Counted from the stretch's first letter, positions 25,883-37,335 are shown. The stretch: 64,000 bases of DNA from Microbacterium sp. lyk4-40-TSB-66 (GCF_030209475.1 NZ_JARVRW010000004.1:186001-250000); one strand, 5' to 3'. Notes: a model not told the origin generated them from the letters alone. Made by a program: numbers and translations.

Positions 25883-27346
25883 GTGACCCAGGCCGATTTC
25901 GTCGTCGTCGCGAACCGACTGCCCGTCGACCGCACCCCCGATGGAGAAGGGTGGCGGCGTTCGCCGGGCGGACTCGTGACCGCTCTCGAACCGGTCATGC
26001 GCAGTGCCGACGGCGCATGGGTGGGGTGGGCCGGCCAGGCCGACGTCGACGTCGAGCCGTTCGAGTTCGACGACATGCACCTCGTTCCCGTCACGCTCTC
26101 CGCCGCCGACGTGCAGCTCTACTACGAGGGTTTCTCGAACGACACCATCTGGCCGCTGTACCACGACGTGATCTCGCCGCCCACCTACAAGCGCGCGTGG
26201 TGGGACGCCTACGTCAAGGTCAACAAGCGCTTCGCCGACGCGGCCGCGGCGGTCGCGGCCGAGGGTGGGATCGTCTGGGTGCAGGATTACCAGCTGCAGC
26301 TCGTGCCGAAACTCCTGCGGGAGCTTCGCCCCGACGTCACCATCGGGTACTTCCACCACATCCCGTTCCCCGCCTACGGCCTCTACTCGCAGCTGCCGTG
26401 GCGCAAGCAGGTGCTCGAGGGGCTGCTCGGCGCCGACGTCATCGGCTTCCAGCGCGTGGCCGACGCGGGCAACTTCGCCCGGGCCGTCCGTCGCCAGCTG
26501 CGCTACGAGACCAAGGCCAGCGGCATCCTGGTGCCCGACGCCGAGGGCGGCACGCGCGTCGCCCTGGCGAAGGCGTTCCCCATCTCGATCGACGCGGAGT
26601 CGTACATCGAACTGGCCCAGCGGCCCGACATCCAGCAGCGCGCCAAGGAGATCCGCGAGGGCCTCGGCAACCCCCGCAAGATCCTGCTCGGCGTCGATCG
26701 ACTCGACTACACCAAGGGCATCCGCCACCGCCTGAAGGCGTGGGGCGAGCTGCTCGAGGACGGCCGCGCGACAGTCGAGGACGCCACTCTCGTGCAGGTC
26801 GCGAGCCCGAGTCGCGAGCGCGTCGACGCCTACATGCAGCTGCGCGACGAGATCGAGATGACGGTCGGGCGCATCAACGGCGACTACGACACCACCACGC
26901 ACACCGCGATCCGCTACCTCCACCAGTCGTATCCGCGCGAAGAGATGGTGGCGCTCTTCCTGGCCGCCGACGTCATGCTCGTCACGGCCCTGCGCGACGG
27001 CATGAACCTCGTCGCCAAGGAATACGTCGCGAGCCGTATCGACAACCGCGGCGTCCTCGTGCTGAGCGAGTTCGCCGGGGCCGCCGACGAGATGGGCAGC
27101 GCGCTGCTCATCAACCCGCACGACATCGACGGATTGAAGGATGCCGTGATCCGCGCGGTCGACATGCCCGCGGCCGAGCAGGGCCGCCGTATGCGCACCC
27201 TGCGGCGGCGCGTCCGCGAACACGACGTCGAGGACTGGTCGCGCGGTTTCCTCGAGGCGCTGTCGGCGTTCCACGACCGCTCCTCCCGTGCGGCGGCCGC
27301 CGAGGTCGAGGCGGACACCGACGACGATGAGACGGATGCCGAATGA
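25883..27346 (+). CDS. otsA: Trehalose-6-phosphate synthase
   Basis: A 487-residue GT20 glycosyltransferase making trehalose 6-phosphate from a nucleotide-activated glucose and glucose 6-phosphate. Family motifs are VVANRLPVDR near the N-terminus, RSPGGLVTAL, the glucose-phosphate-binding YFHHIPFPAY region (about residue 155), and GVDRLDYTKGIRHR (about residue 270). The last 25 residues are acidic and probably disordered (EVEADTDDDETDAE). The GTG at 25883 follows GAGGAGG at eight bases. TAGCCT at 25853-25858 is a possible -10. The stop overlaps otsB by 4 bases. Confidence 0.96.
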   Translation: MTQADFVVVANRLPVDRTPDGEGWRRSPGGLVTALEPVMRSADGAWVGWAGQADVDVEPFEFDDMHLVPVTLSAADVQLYYEGFSNDTIWPLYHDVISPPTYKRAWWDAYVKVNKRFADAAAAVAAEGGIVWVQDYQLQLVPKLLRELRPDVTIGYFHHIPFPAYGLYSQLPWRKQVLEGLLGADVIGFQRVADAGNFARAVRRQLRYETKASGILVPDAEGGTRVALAKAFPISIDAESYIELAQRPDIQQRAKEIREGLGNPRKILLGVDRLDYTKGIRHRLKAWGELLEDGRATVEDATLVQVASPSRERVDAYMQLRDEIEMTVGRINGDYDTTTHTAIRYLHQSYPREEMVALFLAADVMLVTALRDGMNLVAKEYVASRIDNRGVLVLSEFAGAADEMGSALLINPHDIDGLKDAVIRAVDMPAAEQGRRMRTLRRRVREHDVEDWSRGFLEALSAFHDRSSRAAAAEVEADTDDDETDAE

Positions 27347-28122
27347 CCGCGGCCGACGCGACGGTCGAGGCCGTCGCCACCACCGACACCCTTCTCATCG
27401 CCCTCGACTTCGACGGCACACTGTCGCCGCTGGTCGATGAGCCGATGTCGGCGCGCATGACGCCGGAGGCACGCGCGGCCGTCGATGAGCTCGCGGCGCT
27501 GCCGCGCACCGTCGTCGCGCTGGTCTCGGGCCGCTCGCTCGGCCACCTGCGGGAGATCTCCGAGCACGCCGACGACTCGCCGGTGTGGCTCGCGGGCTCG
27601 CACGGCGCGCAGTTCTGGGTGCCCGGCGTCGGCGTCGAGGAGACCCCCGACGACTCCGCCGATCTCGCGCTGCGGGATCACCTGCAGCGGGAGGCGACGG
27701 CCGGGACCGGTGAGATGGACGGCGTGTGGATCGAGCCGAAGGAGTACGGGCTCGGCGTGCACACGCGCACCGCGGATGCCGCGACCGCCCGGGCCGCCCG
27801 CGACCTCGTCGACGCACTGGTCGGTACCGAGGCGCCCTCGTGGCGGCGTCGCACGGGGCACGACATCCTCGAGTTCGCGTTCCGCCACGAGGGCAAGGAC
27901 TCCGCTGTCGCGCGCCTGCGGGAGCGCGTCGGGGCCTCGGCCGTCCTGTTCGCCGGCGACGACGTCACCGATGAAGACGCCCTGCGCTCCCTGGGGCCGC
28001 AGGACCTGGGCGTCCGGGTCGGAGGGGGAGAGACGGCGGCGACCCTGCGTGTCGACGACATCGCCGCGTTCGTCGCCGTGCTGGAAGACGTGGCGCGCCT
28101 GCGCCGTGCGCACGGCGCCTGA
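27343..28122 (+). CDS. otsB: Trehalose-6-phosphate phosphatase
   Basis: A 259-residue HAD-family phosphatase releasing trehalose. The nucleophile Asp22 is in LDFDGTLSPL, and the C-terminal Mg-binding motif is FAGDDVTDEDALR (about residue 205). A cap region with HGAQFWVPG lies in between. It overlaps otsA by 4 bases, giving a two-step trehalose operon for osmotic and desiccation protection. Length is normal for bacterial OtsB. Confidence 0.95.
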   Translation: MTAADATVEAVATTDTLLIALDFDGTLSPLVDEPMSARMTPEARAAVDELAALPRTVVALVSGRSLGHLREISEHADDSPVWLAGSHGAQFWVPGVGVEETPDDSADLALRDHLQREATAGTGEMDGVWIEPKEYGLGVHTRTADAATARAARDLVDALVGTEAPSWRRRTGHDILEFAFRHEGKDSAVARLRERVGASAVLFAGDDVTDEDALRSLGPQDLGVRVGGGETAATLRVDDIAAFVAVLEDVARLRRAHGA

Positions 28123-28221
28123 TCGGCCTCGGCCTGCGGCCGCAGTGTCGAGCCCTCCTGCACACGGCGATTAATCCGCCGTTCATCGCCTGTGGCGCAT
28201 CGGGGGGACGTGCGTGCGCAA

Positions 28222-28227
28222 TAGACT
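28222..28227 (+). promoter_or_regulatory. Candidate -10 box of ilvD
   Basis: TAGACT six bases before the ilvD ATG. If used, transcription would begin at or next to the start codon, giving a leaderless mRNA. Confidence 0.45.
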
Positions 28228-28233
28228 TCGAGG

Positions 28234-29952
28234 ATGCCCGCACCGCAGAATCCGAACACCGGCGAGTTCGACATCAAGCCCCGCAGTCGCGTCATCACCG
28301 ATGGCATCGAAGCCACGACCTCGCGCGGCATGCTCCGCGGCGTCGGCATGGGTGACGACGACTGGGACAAGCCCCAGATCGGCATCGCGTCGAGCTGGAA
28401 CGAGATCACTCCCTGCAACCTGAGCCTCGACCGCCTCGCGCAGGGCGCGAAAGAGGGTGTGCACTCCGGCGGCGGCTACCCGCTGCAGTTCGGCACCATC
28501 TCCGTCTCCGACGGCATCTCGATGGGCCACGAGGGCATGCACTTCTCCCTCGTCTCACGTGAGGTCATCGCCGACAGCGTCGAGACCGTCATGATGGCCG
28601 AACGTCTCGACGGCTCCGTCCTGCTCGCCGGCTGCGACAAGTCGATCCCCGGCATGCTCATGGCATCCGCCCGACTCGATCTCTCCAGCGTCTTCCTCTA
28701 CGCCGGCTCCATCGCCCCCGGGTGGGTCAAGCTCTCCGACGGTACCGAGAAGGAGATCACGATCATCGACTCCTTCGAGGGCGTCGGTGCGTGCCTCGCG
28801 GGTCGCATGAGCGAGGCCGACCTCAAGCGCATCGAGTGCTCCTTCGCCCCGGGCGAGGGCGCGTGCGGTGGCATGTACACGGCCAACACGATGGCGTCGG
28901 TGGCCGAGGCGCTCGGTCTCAGCCTCCCCGGCTCCGCCGCCCCGCCGTCCGCCGACCGTCGTCGCGACTACTTCGCACACCGCTCGGGCGAGGCCGTCGT
29001 CAACCTGCTGCGCCAGGGGATCACGACCCGCGACATCCTCACCAAAGAGGCGTTCGAGAACGCCATCGCCCTCGCCATGGCACTCGGCGGCTCGACGAAC
29101 GTCGTGCTGCACCTGCTCGCCATCGCACGCGAGGCCGAGGTGGAGCTGTCGCTTCACGACTTCAACCGCATCGGCGACAAGACGCCGCACGTCGCCGACA
29201 TGAAGCCCTTCGGCAAGTACGTCATGAACGACGTCGACCGCCAGGGCGGCATCCCGGTCATCATGAAGGCCATGCTCGACGAGGGACTCCTGCACGGCGA
29301 CGCGCTCACCGTCACGGGGAAGACGCTCGCCGAGAACCTCGCGGATCTGAACCCCGACCCCATCGACGGCACGGTCATCCACACCTTCGACAACCCGATC
29401 CACGCGACCGGCGGCATCACGATCCTGCACGGCTCGATGGCCCCCGAGGGTGCGGTCGTGAAGTCGGCGGGCTTCGACGGGAACGTCTTCCAAGGACCGG
29501 CCCGCGTCTTCGAGCGCGAGCGCGCCGCCATGGACGCCCTTGAGGCGGGGCAGATCCAGGCCGGCGACGTCGTCGTCATCCGTTACGAGGGCCCCAAGGG
29601 TGGTCCGGGCATGCGCGAGATGCTCGCCATCACGGCGGCCATCAAGGGCGCGGGGCTCGGAAAAGATGTACTACTCTTGACGGACGGTCGATTCTCAGGC
29701 GGCACAACCGGCCTCTGCATCGGCCACATAGCTCCCGAAGCGGTGGACGCAGGTCCTATCGCCTTCGTGCGCGATGGTGATCTGATACGGGTCGATATCG
29801 CCGCTCGCACTCTCGACTTGATCGTCGATGACGCCGAGCTGAGTTCCCGCCGCGAAGGCTGGGAACCGCTTCCCCCGCGCTATACCCGTGGCGTTCTGGC
29901 CAAGTACTCCAAGCTCGTGCACTCCGCCGCGGAGGGCGCTGTCACGGGCTGA
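28234..29952 (+). CDS. ilvD: Dihydroxy-acid dehydratase
   Basis: A 572-residue Fe-S enzyme that dehydrates 2,3-dihydroxy acids to the 2-keto acids of valine and isoleucine synthesis. Candidate cluster cysteines are Cys61 (TPCNLSLD), Cys134 (GCDKS) and Cys211 ([11 protein letters not shown]). Length and motifs are normal. Oddly, codons from about 29659 to 29895 (residues about 476-554) use A or T at the third position in 30 of 79 codons, against 8 in the preceding 100, although the protein sequence stays well conserved ([10 protein letters not shown]). That suggests a recombined segment. It is followed 44 bases later by ilvB. Confidence 0.97.
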   Translation: MPAPQNPNTGEFDIKPRSRVITDGIEATTSRGMLRGVGMGDDDWDKPQIGIASSWNEITPCNLSLDRLAQGAKEGVHSGGGYPLQFGTISVSDGISMGHEGMHFSLVSREVIADSVETVMMAERLDGSVLLAGCDKSIPGMLMASARLDLSSVFLYAGSIAPGWVKLSDGTEKEITIIDSFEGVGACLAGRMSEADLKRIECSFAPGEGACGGMYTANTMASVAEALGLSLPGSAAPPSADRRRDYFAHRSGEAVVNLLRQGITTRDILTKEAFENAIALAMALGGSTNVVLHLLAIAREAEVELSLHDFNRIGDKTPHVADMKPFGKYVMNDVDRQGGIPVIMKAMLDEGLLHGDALTVTGKTLAENLADLNPDPIDGTVIHTFDNPIHATGGITILHGSMAPEGAVVKSAGFDGNVFQGPARVFERERAAMDALEAGQIQAGDVVVIRYEGPKGGPGMREMLAITAAIKGAGLGKDVLLLTDGRFSGGTTGLCIGHIAPEAVDAGPIAFVRDGDLIRVDIAARTLDLIVDDAELSSRREGWEPLPPRYTRGVLAKYSKLVHSAAEGAVTG

Positions 29953-29996
29953 CGGCCGTCCCCCTTCTCACCTTCTCTGGTTCTCGAGGTACTCCC

Positions 29997-31805
29997 ATGT
30001 CCATCGATTCCCCCACCGCGGCCATTCCCCGGCCGCCCGCCCGCACCGCACCGGCGCCCGTCATGACGGGGGCTCAGGCGGTCGTCCGCTCGCTCGACCT
30101 GCTGGGTGTGACCGACGTGTTCGGTCTGCCGGGCGGTGCGATCATGCCCGTCTACGACCCGCTGATGGACGACGAGCACGTCCGCCACATCCTCGTGCGC
30201 CACGAACAGGGTGCCGGCCACGCGGCCGAGGGGTACGCCGCGGCCTCCGGACGCGTCGGCGTGGCCATCGCCACGTCCGGTCCCGGTGCGACCAACCTCG
30301 TCACCGCGATCGCCGACGCCTACATGGACTCCGTGCCGCTGGTGTGCATCACCGGCCAGGTGTTCTCCACCCTCATGGGCACCGACGCCTTCCAGGAGGC
30401 CGACATCGTCGGCATCACGATGCCGATCACGAAGCACTCGTTCCTGGTGAAGTCGGCCGACGAGATCCCCGGCGCCATCGCCGCGGCGTTCGAGATCGCC
30501 TCGACCGGTCGCCCGGGTCCCGTCCTCGTCGACATCACGAAGGACGCGCAGCAGGCCGAGGCCCCCTTCGTGTGGCCGCCCAAGATCGACCTGCCCGGGT
30601 ACCGCCCGGTGACCAAGGCGCACGGCAAGCAGATCCAGGCTGCGGCCCAGCTGCTGACCACGGCCAAGAAGCCGGTCCTCTACGTCGGTGGCGGCGCGAT
30701 CCGCTCGAACGCGTCGGCCGAGCTCAAGGTGCTCGCCGAGGCGACGGGCGCTCCCGTGGTCACGACGCTGATGGCGCGGGGAGCCTTCCCCGACTCGCAC
30801 GAACAGCACCTCGGCATGCCCGGCATGCACGGCACCGTTCCGGCTGTGCTCGCCCTGCAGGAGAGCGACCTCATCGTCTCGCTCGGCGCCCGCTTCGACG
30901 ACCGCGTCACCGGCAAGGCGGCTCTCTTCGCCCCGAACGCGCAGGTGGTGCACGTCGACATCGACCCCGCCGAGATCTCCAAGATCCGCACCGCCGACGT
31001 GCCGATCGTGGGCGACCTGCGCGAGGTCCTGATCGACCTCGAGGCCGCCTTCCGTACCGCCGACGCCGAGAACACGCACGACTACACCGAGTGGTGGACC
31101 TACCTGAACGGACTGCGTGAGGAGTTCCCCCTCGGCTACACGCCCACCACCGACGGTCTCCTCTCGCCGCAGCACGTCATCCAGCGCATCGGCGAGATGA
31201 CCGGACCCGAGGGCGTCTACGCGTCGGGAGTCGGCCAGCACCAGATGTGGGCGGCGCAGTTCATCAAGTACGAGCGCCCCAACGCCTGGCTGAACTCGGG
31301 CGGCGCCGGCACCATGGGCTACGCGGTTCCCGCGGCCATGGGCGCGAAGGTGGCCCAGCCCGAGCGCGCGGTGTGGGCGATCGACGGCGACGGATGCTTC
31401 CAGATGACCAACCAGGAGCTCGCGACCTGCGTCATCAACGACATCCCCATCAAGGTCGCGATCATCAACAACTCCTCGCTCGGCATGGTGCGCCAGTGGC
31501 AGACGCTCTTCTTCGACGGCCGCCACTCCAACACCGACCTCAACACGGGCCACGGAACGCGTCGCATCCCCGACTTCGTCAAGCTGGCGGAGGCGTACGG
31601 GTGCCTGGGCATCCGCGTCGAGAAGGAAGAAGAGATCGACGCAGCCATCCAGCTCGCGCTCGACACCAACGACCGCCCGGTCGTGATCGACTTCGTCGTG
31701 AGCGCCGACGCGATGGTGTGGCCGATGGTGCCGCAGGGCGTCAGCAACAGCTACGTCCAGTACGCGCGCGACCACTCGCCCACCTTCAACGAGCAGGAGG
31801 ACTGA
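29997..31805 (+). CDS. ilvB: Acetolactate synthase, large subunit
   Basis: A 602-residue thiamine-diphosphate enzyme condensing pyruvate with pyruvate or 2-oxobutyrate, the first common step of branched-chain synthesis. The cofactor-activating Glu70 is in [13 protein letters not shown], followed by [17 protein letters not shown]; the ThDP/Mg motif starts [12 protein letters not shown] near residue 463 and runs to [11 protein letters not shown]. The N-terminal 20 residues ([17 protein letters not shown]) are an extension of low complexity. It is part of ilvD-ilvB-ilvN, with the ilvN start two bases after this stop. Confidence 0.97.
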   Translation: MSIDSPTAAIPRPPARTAPAPVMTGAQAVVRSLDLLGVTDVFGLPGGAIMPVYDPLMDDEHVRHILVRHEQGAGHAAEGYAAASGRVGVAIATSGPGATNLVTAIADAYMDSVPLVCITGQVFSTLMGTDAFQEADIVGITMPITKHSFLVKSADEIPGAIAAAFEIASTGRPGPVLVDITKDAQQAEAPFVWPPKIDLPGYRPVTKAHGKQIQAAAQLLTTAKKPVLYVGGGAIRSNASAELKVLAEATGAPVVTTLMARGAFPDSHEQHLGMPGMHGTVPAVLALQESDLIVSLGARFDDRVTGKAALFAPNAQVVHVDIDPAEISKIRTADVPIVGDLREVLIDLEAAFRTADAENTHDYTEWWTYLNGLREEFPLGYTPTTDGLLSPQHVIQRIGEMTGPEGVYASGVGQHQMWAAQFIKYERPNAWLNSGGAGTMGYAVPAAMGAKVAQPERAVWAIDGDGCFQMTNQELATCVINDIPIKVAIINNSSLGMVRQWQTLFFDGRHSNTDLNTGHGTRRIPDFVKLAEAYGCLGIRVEKEEEIDAAIQLALDTNDRPVVIDFVVSADAMVWPMVPQGVSNSYVQYARDHSPTFNEQED

Positions 31806-31806
31806 G

Positions 31807-32316
31807 ATGTCTCGTCACGTTCTGAGCCTCCTCGTCGAGGACAAACCCGGTCTGCTCACCCGCGTCGCGGGCCTGTTCGCGCGGCGCGGCTTCAACATCG
31901 AATCCCTCGCGGTCGGTGTGACCGAGGTACCCGGACTCTCGCGCATCACGGTCGTCGTCGACGTCGAAGGTCTGCCGCTCGAGCAGGTGACCAAGCAGCT
32001 GAACAAGCTCATCAACGTCATCAAGATCGTCGAGCTCGACCCCGCGGCATCCGTCCAGCGCGAGCACGTGCTCGTCAAGGTGCGCGCCGACAACGCCACG
32101 CGCTCGAACGTGGTCGAGGTGGTCAACCTGTTCCGCGCCTCGGTCGTCGACTACGCCCCCGACGCCATGGTCATCGAGATCACGGGCGACTCGGGCAAGG
32201 TCGGCGCGTTCCTCAAGGCCATCGAGCCGTTCGGGGTGAAGGAGCTCGCCCAGTCGGGCCTGCTCGCCGTCGGCCGCGGCGGCAAGAGCATCACCGAACG
32301 CGTCCTGCGCGGCTGA
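31807..32316 (+). CDS. ilvN: Acetolactate synthase, small regulatory subunit
   Basis: A 169-residue regulatory subunit that gives valine feedback inhibition. The N-terminal ACT domain (HVLSLLVEDKPGLLTRVAG ... FNIESLAVG) and a C-terminal ACT-like domain (VMVIEITGDSGKVGAFL region) are both present. It is translated right behind ilvB (TGAGATG junction). Downstream, a duplicated REP-like element separates it from ilvC. Confidence 0.97.
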   Translation: MSRHVLSLLVEDKPGLLTRVAGLFARRGFNIESLAVGVTEVPGLSRITVVVDVEGLPLEQVTKQLNKLINVIKIVELDPAASVQREHVLVKVRADNATRSNVVEVVNLFRASVVDYAPDAMVIEITGDSGKVGAFLKAIEPFGVKELAQSGLLAVGRGGKSITERVLRG

Positions 32317-32318
32317 CC

Positions 32319-33513
<1,195 letters not shown>

Positions 33514-33525
33514 GTAGCTTCTCCG

Positions 33526-33566
33526 AACGCCCCGCGGCTCCGGCCGCGGGGCGTTCGTCGTTTTCG
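33526..33566 (+). terminator. Rho-independent terminator after ilvC
   Basis: AACGCCCCGCGGC pairs perfectly with GCCGCGGGGCGTT around TCCG (33526-33555), followed by CGTCGTTTTCGG. Confidence 0.92.
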
Positions 33567-33658
33567 GTCCGGACCATCGATGGGTTGCGACGAGGCGAGC
33601 GGGTCTGCGTGCGGCGGGGCGCGCGCCGGCGGCGGGGGAGCGCCGCTACCGTGGACGC

Positions 33659-34219
33659 GTGAGCACTCCGCGTGATGACGACGCCCTCTCCTGGGGCGGT
33701 GACGACGACCCGACGCTCGACGTCGGCGAGAAGGCCGCCCCCGAGCGGGCCACTCGCGGGGCGTCCCCGCCCGACCCGGCGCCGAGAGAGGCTCGTAGCC
33801 CGGAGCCCCTGCAGCCTGCCCCCGCACCCCTGCAGCCCCGTTCCTCGTCCGCGGAGCCGGTGTCCCGGCATCCCGAAGCCGTCGACATCGAGTCCGAGGA
33901 CGACGAGCCGGATGCCGCTCACCAGAGGCCTCTGGGCAACGCCGGGCTCATCGGGATCGGGATGGTCGCCGCGACCTTCCTGCTGTTCGCCGTCGGCTGG
34001 CTCGTCGCCGGGTTCCGACTGCAGGGTCTGGGGTTGCCCATCCCCTCCGTCACCCTGATCGCTCTGACCATCGGCGCCGCCCTCGCCCCCCTCGTGTGGT
34101 TCGTCGCGGTGTTGGCGCTGACGCGGTCGTGGCGCACCTGGCAGCGCTTCCTGCTGCTCATCCTCGGAATCGTGCTGCTCGTTCCCTGGCCCTTCCTGTC
34201 GTTGGGAGCCTTCGCATGA
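33659..34219 (+). CDS. Membrane protein with disordered N-terminal half
   Basis: A 186-residue protein. Residues 1-90 are acidic, Pro/Ser-rich and probably disordered (DDDALSWGGDDDPTLDVGE; PLQPAPAPLQPRSS). Then come three hydrophobic segments (IGIGMVAATFLLFAVGWLVAG, ITLIALTIGAALAPLVWFVAV region, and LLLILGIVLLVPWPFLSLGA). No family is recognised. GTG at 33659. It overlaps the next membrane gene by 4 bases (ATGA), so the two may form one complex. Confidence 0.75.
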   Translation: MSTPRDDDALSWGGDDDPTLDVGEKAAPERATRGASPPDPAPREARSPEPLQPAPAPLQPRSSSAEPVSRHPEAVDIESEDDEPDAAHQRPLGNAGLIGIGMVAATFLLFAVGWLVAGFRLQGLGLPIPSVTLIALTIGAALAPLVWFVAVLALTRSWRTWQRFLLLILGIVLLVPWPFLSLGAFA

Positions 34220-34554
34220 GCGAGACCGTGCGCACCCGCCATCTGCCCACCTGGCTGGTCGTGACCATCGCCGGGGTGTTCGGACTCTTCTACGCCTACG
34301 TCGTGTGGAGCTCGGTCGCGTTGCTGATCCAGCAGGTGAACGGGCCCCTCGGGCTGAACGGCCTGGGATGGTTCGTCTACATCCTGCCCATCGCGTTCCC
34401 CCTCATCGCGTTCGGCGTGGCCTTCGCGATCGGCGCGAGACGTCGAGCGGGGGAGTTCGCGATCGTTCTGCTCGCCGGATTGACGGTGTCGGCGGCGTTC
34501 TGGCTGGCGATCGTCGGCTACGGAACGACGTCGTACGGGCTGTACGGGGGCTGA
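34216..34554 (+). CDS. Small membrane protein, partner of the preceding gene
   Basis: A 112-residue protein with three hydrophobic spans (LVVTIAGVFGLFYAYVVW, GWFVYILPIAFPLIAFGVAF and IVLLAGLTVSAAFWLAIVG). No family is recognised. It starts at the ATG at 34216, overlapping the upstream gene's stop by 4 bases. Both sit between ilvC and serA. Confidence 0.7.
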   Translation: MSETVRTRHLPTWLVVTIAGVFGLFYAYVVWSSVALLIQQVNGPLGLNGLGWFVYILPIAFPLIAFGVAFAIGARRRAGEFAIVLLAGLTVSAAFWLAIVGYGTTSYGLYGG

Positions 34555-34793
34555 CTCACCGAGCCGGTGCTCCCCGGTCGTGGGCCGATGGCGGGTCGCC
34601 ACGCTTGTGCCGCGGCGCACCGCTGCCAACGGCCCCGAGGCCCCGGCACCCGCCGCCCGCCGTCACACGGTCGGGGGCGTCCTCGCCTCCGCGCTAGGCT
34701 GGCAGACGGCCCGCACGGGTCGCGCGCCCGGCTCGCGCCGGTGATGCGCGGCGGTGCGCGCCAGTCCCCAGCACCGTTTCGAAGGACGCATCC

Positions 34794-36398
34794 GTGACGA
34801 AGCCCGTCGTGCTCATCGCCGAAGAACTCTCTCCCGCCACGATCGACGCGCTCGGCCCCGACTTCGACGTGCGTAACGTCGACGGGACCGACCGCCCCGC
34901 GCTGCTCTCGGCTCTGGCCGACGCGCACGCGGTGCTGGTGCGCTCGGCCACCCAGATCGACGCCGAGGCCCTCGCCGCCGCGCCGTCGCTGAAGGTGGTC
35001 GCCCGCGCCGGTGTCGGCCTCGACAACGTCGACATCAAGTCGGCCACCGCGGCCGGCGTGATGGTCGTCAACGCGCCGACGTCGAACATCATCTCCGCCG
35101 CCGAGCTCACCGTCGGGCACGTCCTCAGCCTCGCCCGCCGTATCCCCGCCGCCCACGCCTCGCTGGCGCAGGGGCTGTGGAAGCGCAGCTCGTTCACCGG
35201 CACCGAGCTGTTCGAGAAGACGATCGGCATCATCGGCCTCGGCCGGATCGGCGCCCTCATCGCCGCCCGCCTGCAGGGCTTCGACATGCGCGTCATCGCG
35301 TACGACCCCTACGTCACCGCCACCCGCGCGCAGCAGCTGGGGGTGCAGCTCGTCTCGCTCGACGAGTTGCTCGAGCAGAGCGACTTCGTGACGATCCACA
35401 TGCCGAAGACCCCCGAGACCACGGGCATGATCGGCGCCGAGCAGCTGCGCCGCATGAAGAAGTCGGCCTACGTGATCAACGTCGCCCGCGGTGGGCTCAT
35501 CGACGAGGAGGCGCTGTTCGACGCCCTCACCACCGGTGAGATCGCCGGCGCCGGACTCGACGTGTTCTCGTCCGAGCCCCCCGTCGAGGGGGGACCGGCC
35601 CGCAGGCTCCTCGACCTGCCCAACGTCGTCGTCACGCCCCACCTGGGCGCCAGCACCGAAGAGGCGCAGGAGAAGGCGGGCGTCTCGGTCGCCCGCTCGG
35701 TCAAGCTCGCGCTCGAGGGCGACCTCGTTCCGGATGCCGTGAACGTCGCCGGTGGCGCCATCGACCCGTTCGTGCGTCCCGGCATCGCGCTCGTCGAGAT
35801 GCTCGGTCAGTTCTTCAGCGGCCTGGCCGACAGCGCCCTCACCAGCCTCGACATCGAGGTGCGCGGCGAACTCGCCCAGTACGACGTCAGCGTCTACCGT
35901 CTCGCGGCGCTCAAGGGCTACTTCAGCCGCATCGTGAGCGAGAGCGTCTCGTACGTGAACGCGCCGCTGTTCGCCGAGCAGCGCGGCGTCGAGGCTCGTC
36001 TGGTCGTCGAGGCCGAGAGCCCCCTGTACCGCAACATCACCATCCTGCGCGGCACCCTGGCCGACGGCTCGACCCTCACCGTCGCCGGCACTCTCGCCGG
36101 AACGCGTATGGTGCCCAAGGTCGTCGCGATCAACGGCTACGACATCGAGGTGCCCATCGAGAAGCACCACCTCGTCATGCGCTACGCCGACCGCCCCGGC
36201 ATCGTCGCCATCTACGGCCAGAAGCTGGGCGAGGCGGGCATCAACATCGCAGGTCTCCAGGTGGCGGCTCCGGATGCCACGGGCCGGGCGCTCTCGGTGC
36301 TCACCGTCGACTCGCCGGTGCCCGACGACATCCTCGGCGCCATGCGCGAGGCCGTCGGCGCCGACCTGTTCCGCCAGATCGACATCGTCGAGGACTGA
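34794..36398 (+). CDS. serA: D-3-phosphoglycerate dehydrogenase
   Basis: A 534-residue type I enzyme catalysing the first step of serine synthesis, oxidising 3-phosphoglycerate with NAD. The nucleotide loop GLGRIG is at about 148-153, the catalytic Arg in NVARGG near 230, and His283 in PHLGAST. The long C-terminus contains the intervening ASB domain (about 310-450) and a final ACT domain (HHLVMRYADRPGIVAIYGQ), the layout of actinobacterial type I SerA, which is serine-inhibited. GTG at 34794; TAGGCT at 34695-34700 is a possible promoter -10, with about 90 bases of leader. A hairpin follows the stop. Confidence 0.97.
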   Translation: MTKPVVLIAEELSPATIDALGPDFDVRNVDGTDRPALLSALADAHAVLVRSATQIDAEALAAAPSLKVVARAGVGLDNVDIKSATAAGVMVVNAPTSNIISAAELTVGHVLSLARRIPAAHASLAQGLWKRSSFTGTELFEKTIGIIGLGRIGALIAARLQGFDMRVIAYDPYVTATRAQQLGVQLVSLDELLEQSDFVTIHMPKTPETTGMIGAEQLRRMKKSAYVINVARGGLIDEEALFDALTTGEIAGAGLDVFSSEPPVEGGPARRLLDLPNVVVTPHLGASTEEAQEKAGVSVARSVKLALEGDLVPDAVNVAGGAIDPFVRPGIALVEMLGQFFSGLADSALTSLDIEVRGELAQYDVSVYRLAALKGYFSRIVSESVSYVNAPLFAEQRGVEARLVVEAESPLYRNITILRGTLADGSTLTVAGTLAGTRMVPKVVAINGYDIEVPIEKHHLVMRYADRPGIVAIYGQKLGEAGINIAGLQVAAPDATGRALSVLTVDSPVPDDILGAMREAVGADLFRQIDIVED

Positions 36399-36416
36399 CG
36401 CCGCAAGATCGTCGGG

Positions 36417-36453
36417 GGAGGGGGTCGCTGCGGCGGCCCCCTCCTTCCGTTTC
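36417..36453 (+). terminator. Terminator after serA
   Basis: GGAGGGGGTCGC (36417-36428) pairs with GCGGCCCCCTCC (36433-36444), one G-T, followed by TTCCGTTTC. Confidence 0.85.
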
Positions 36454-36713
36454 TCGAGCGCTCGACGGTTCGCGCGAGGCCTTACCGCCTGTCTGTTTTC
36501 GCGGAGCGGAGGAGATTCGGGGAGCGGAGGATCCCTGGAGAGTGGGGCGTCCTCCCGCCGCCGATTCCCCCCGTCCCGAACTCGCGCGCGCGATCGGCGC
36601 GTCCGGGGATGGGCGCATAGGCGCGGGATGCCGCGGGGCGGATGCGCGGGGGGCCGTCGGTCGGCCGCAGCGTGGGCCCGTCAGGGCCGGAGAGGCCGCG
36701 CGGTGCGCCCGCG

Positions 36714-37256
36714 TCAGGTCGTGGCCGCGACGACCGCGGAGATGAGCTTGTCGAGCTCCGCGCCCTCGAGCTGCGGGCCGGCGACGGCGTTCAGGTCGAG
36801 CACCGCGTTGAAGTACAGTCCGTCGCTGACGAGCAGCACCATCTGCAGCGCGGTCTCGTCGCGCGTGTGGGAGCGCAGGCTCTCTTCCCACAGCTCCCGT
36901 ACCCGGCGCAGCGATGCCGAGGCGGCGTCGCTACCGTTCTGCGCGAGACGTGACACCGCGAGGATCGTCACATCGAGCGGGGAGCCGGTGTTCTGCGACG
37001 AGCGGAGATGCGCCGCAACGACCCCTTCGTCGGACTTCTCGATCTCGTCGACGTCTTCCTGCGCCAGCCGTTCGAGGCGCTCGACGAGGGCGGCCTCCAG
37101 GGCGCTCTTCGAATTGAAGTGGTAGAGCAGCCCGCCCTTGGACACACCCGCGGTGCGGGCGGTGGCATCCATCGTCGCGGCGCGCTCGCCCTCGTCGACG
37201 AGGATGCGCGTGAACGCGTCGAGGACGGCGTCGCGGGCGAGTGGGGGGCGGCTCAT
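36714..37256 (-). CDS. TetR family transcriptional regulator
   Basis: A 180-residue repressor. The N-terminal helix-turn-helix is RAATMDATARTAGVSKGGLLYHFNSKS (recognition helix about residues 38-50; quoted only by position), and the C-terminal ligand-binding helices follow. Divergent from a 14-helix exporter at 37336, it is probably its ligand-responsive repressor. ATG at 37256. The 260 bases between its stop and the serA terminator hold no gene I can see. Confidence 0.9.
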   Translation of the reverse strand: MSRPPLARDAVLDAFTRILVDEGERAATMDATARTAGVSKGGLLYHFNSKSALEAALVERLERLAQEDVDEIEKSDEGVVAAHLRSSQNTGSPLDVTILAVSRLAQNGSDAASASLRRVRELWEESLRSHTRDETALQMVLLVSDGLYFNAVLDLNAVAGPQLEGAELDKLISAVVAATT

Positions 37257-37299
37257 GGCTTCTCGATCGTACTGGTGGTCATCGGGCTGACTCTGATAC

Positions 37300-37318
37300 T
37301 ATACCGGCTGGACGGTTA
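37300..37318. promoter_or_regulatory. Probable TetR operator/divergent promoter
   Basis: TATACCG-6-CGGTTAA is an imperfect inverted repeat (ACCG and CGGT arms exact) in the 79-base gap between tetR and the exporter. TATAGT on the minus strand overlaps it as a likely tetR -10. Confidence 0.55.
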
Positions 37319-37335
37319 AGAAACGGATCGGAAGA

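Noticed and set aside
28132..28145. CTGCGGCCGCAG palindrome after otsB
   Set aside because: A 12-bp GC palindrome is expected by chance at this base composition, and no other site features accompany it.
29952..29997. An attenuator leader before ilvB
   Set aside because: The gap is only 44 bases, with no branched-chain-rich leader peptide and no alternative hairpins.
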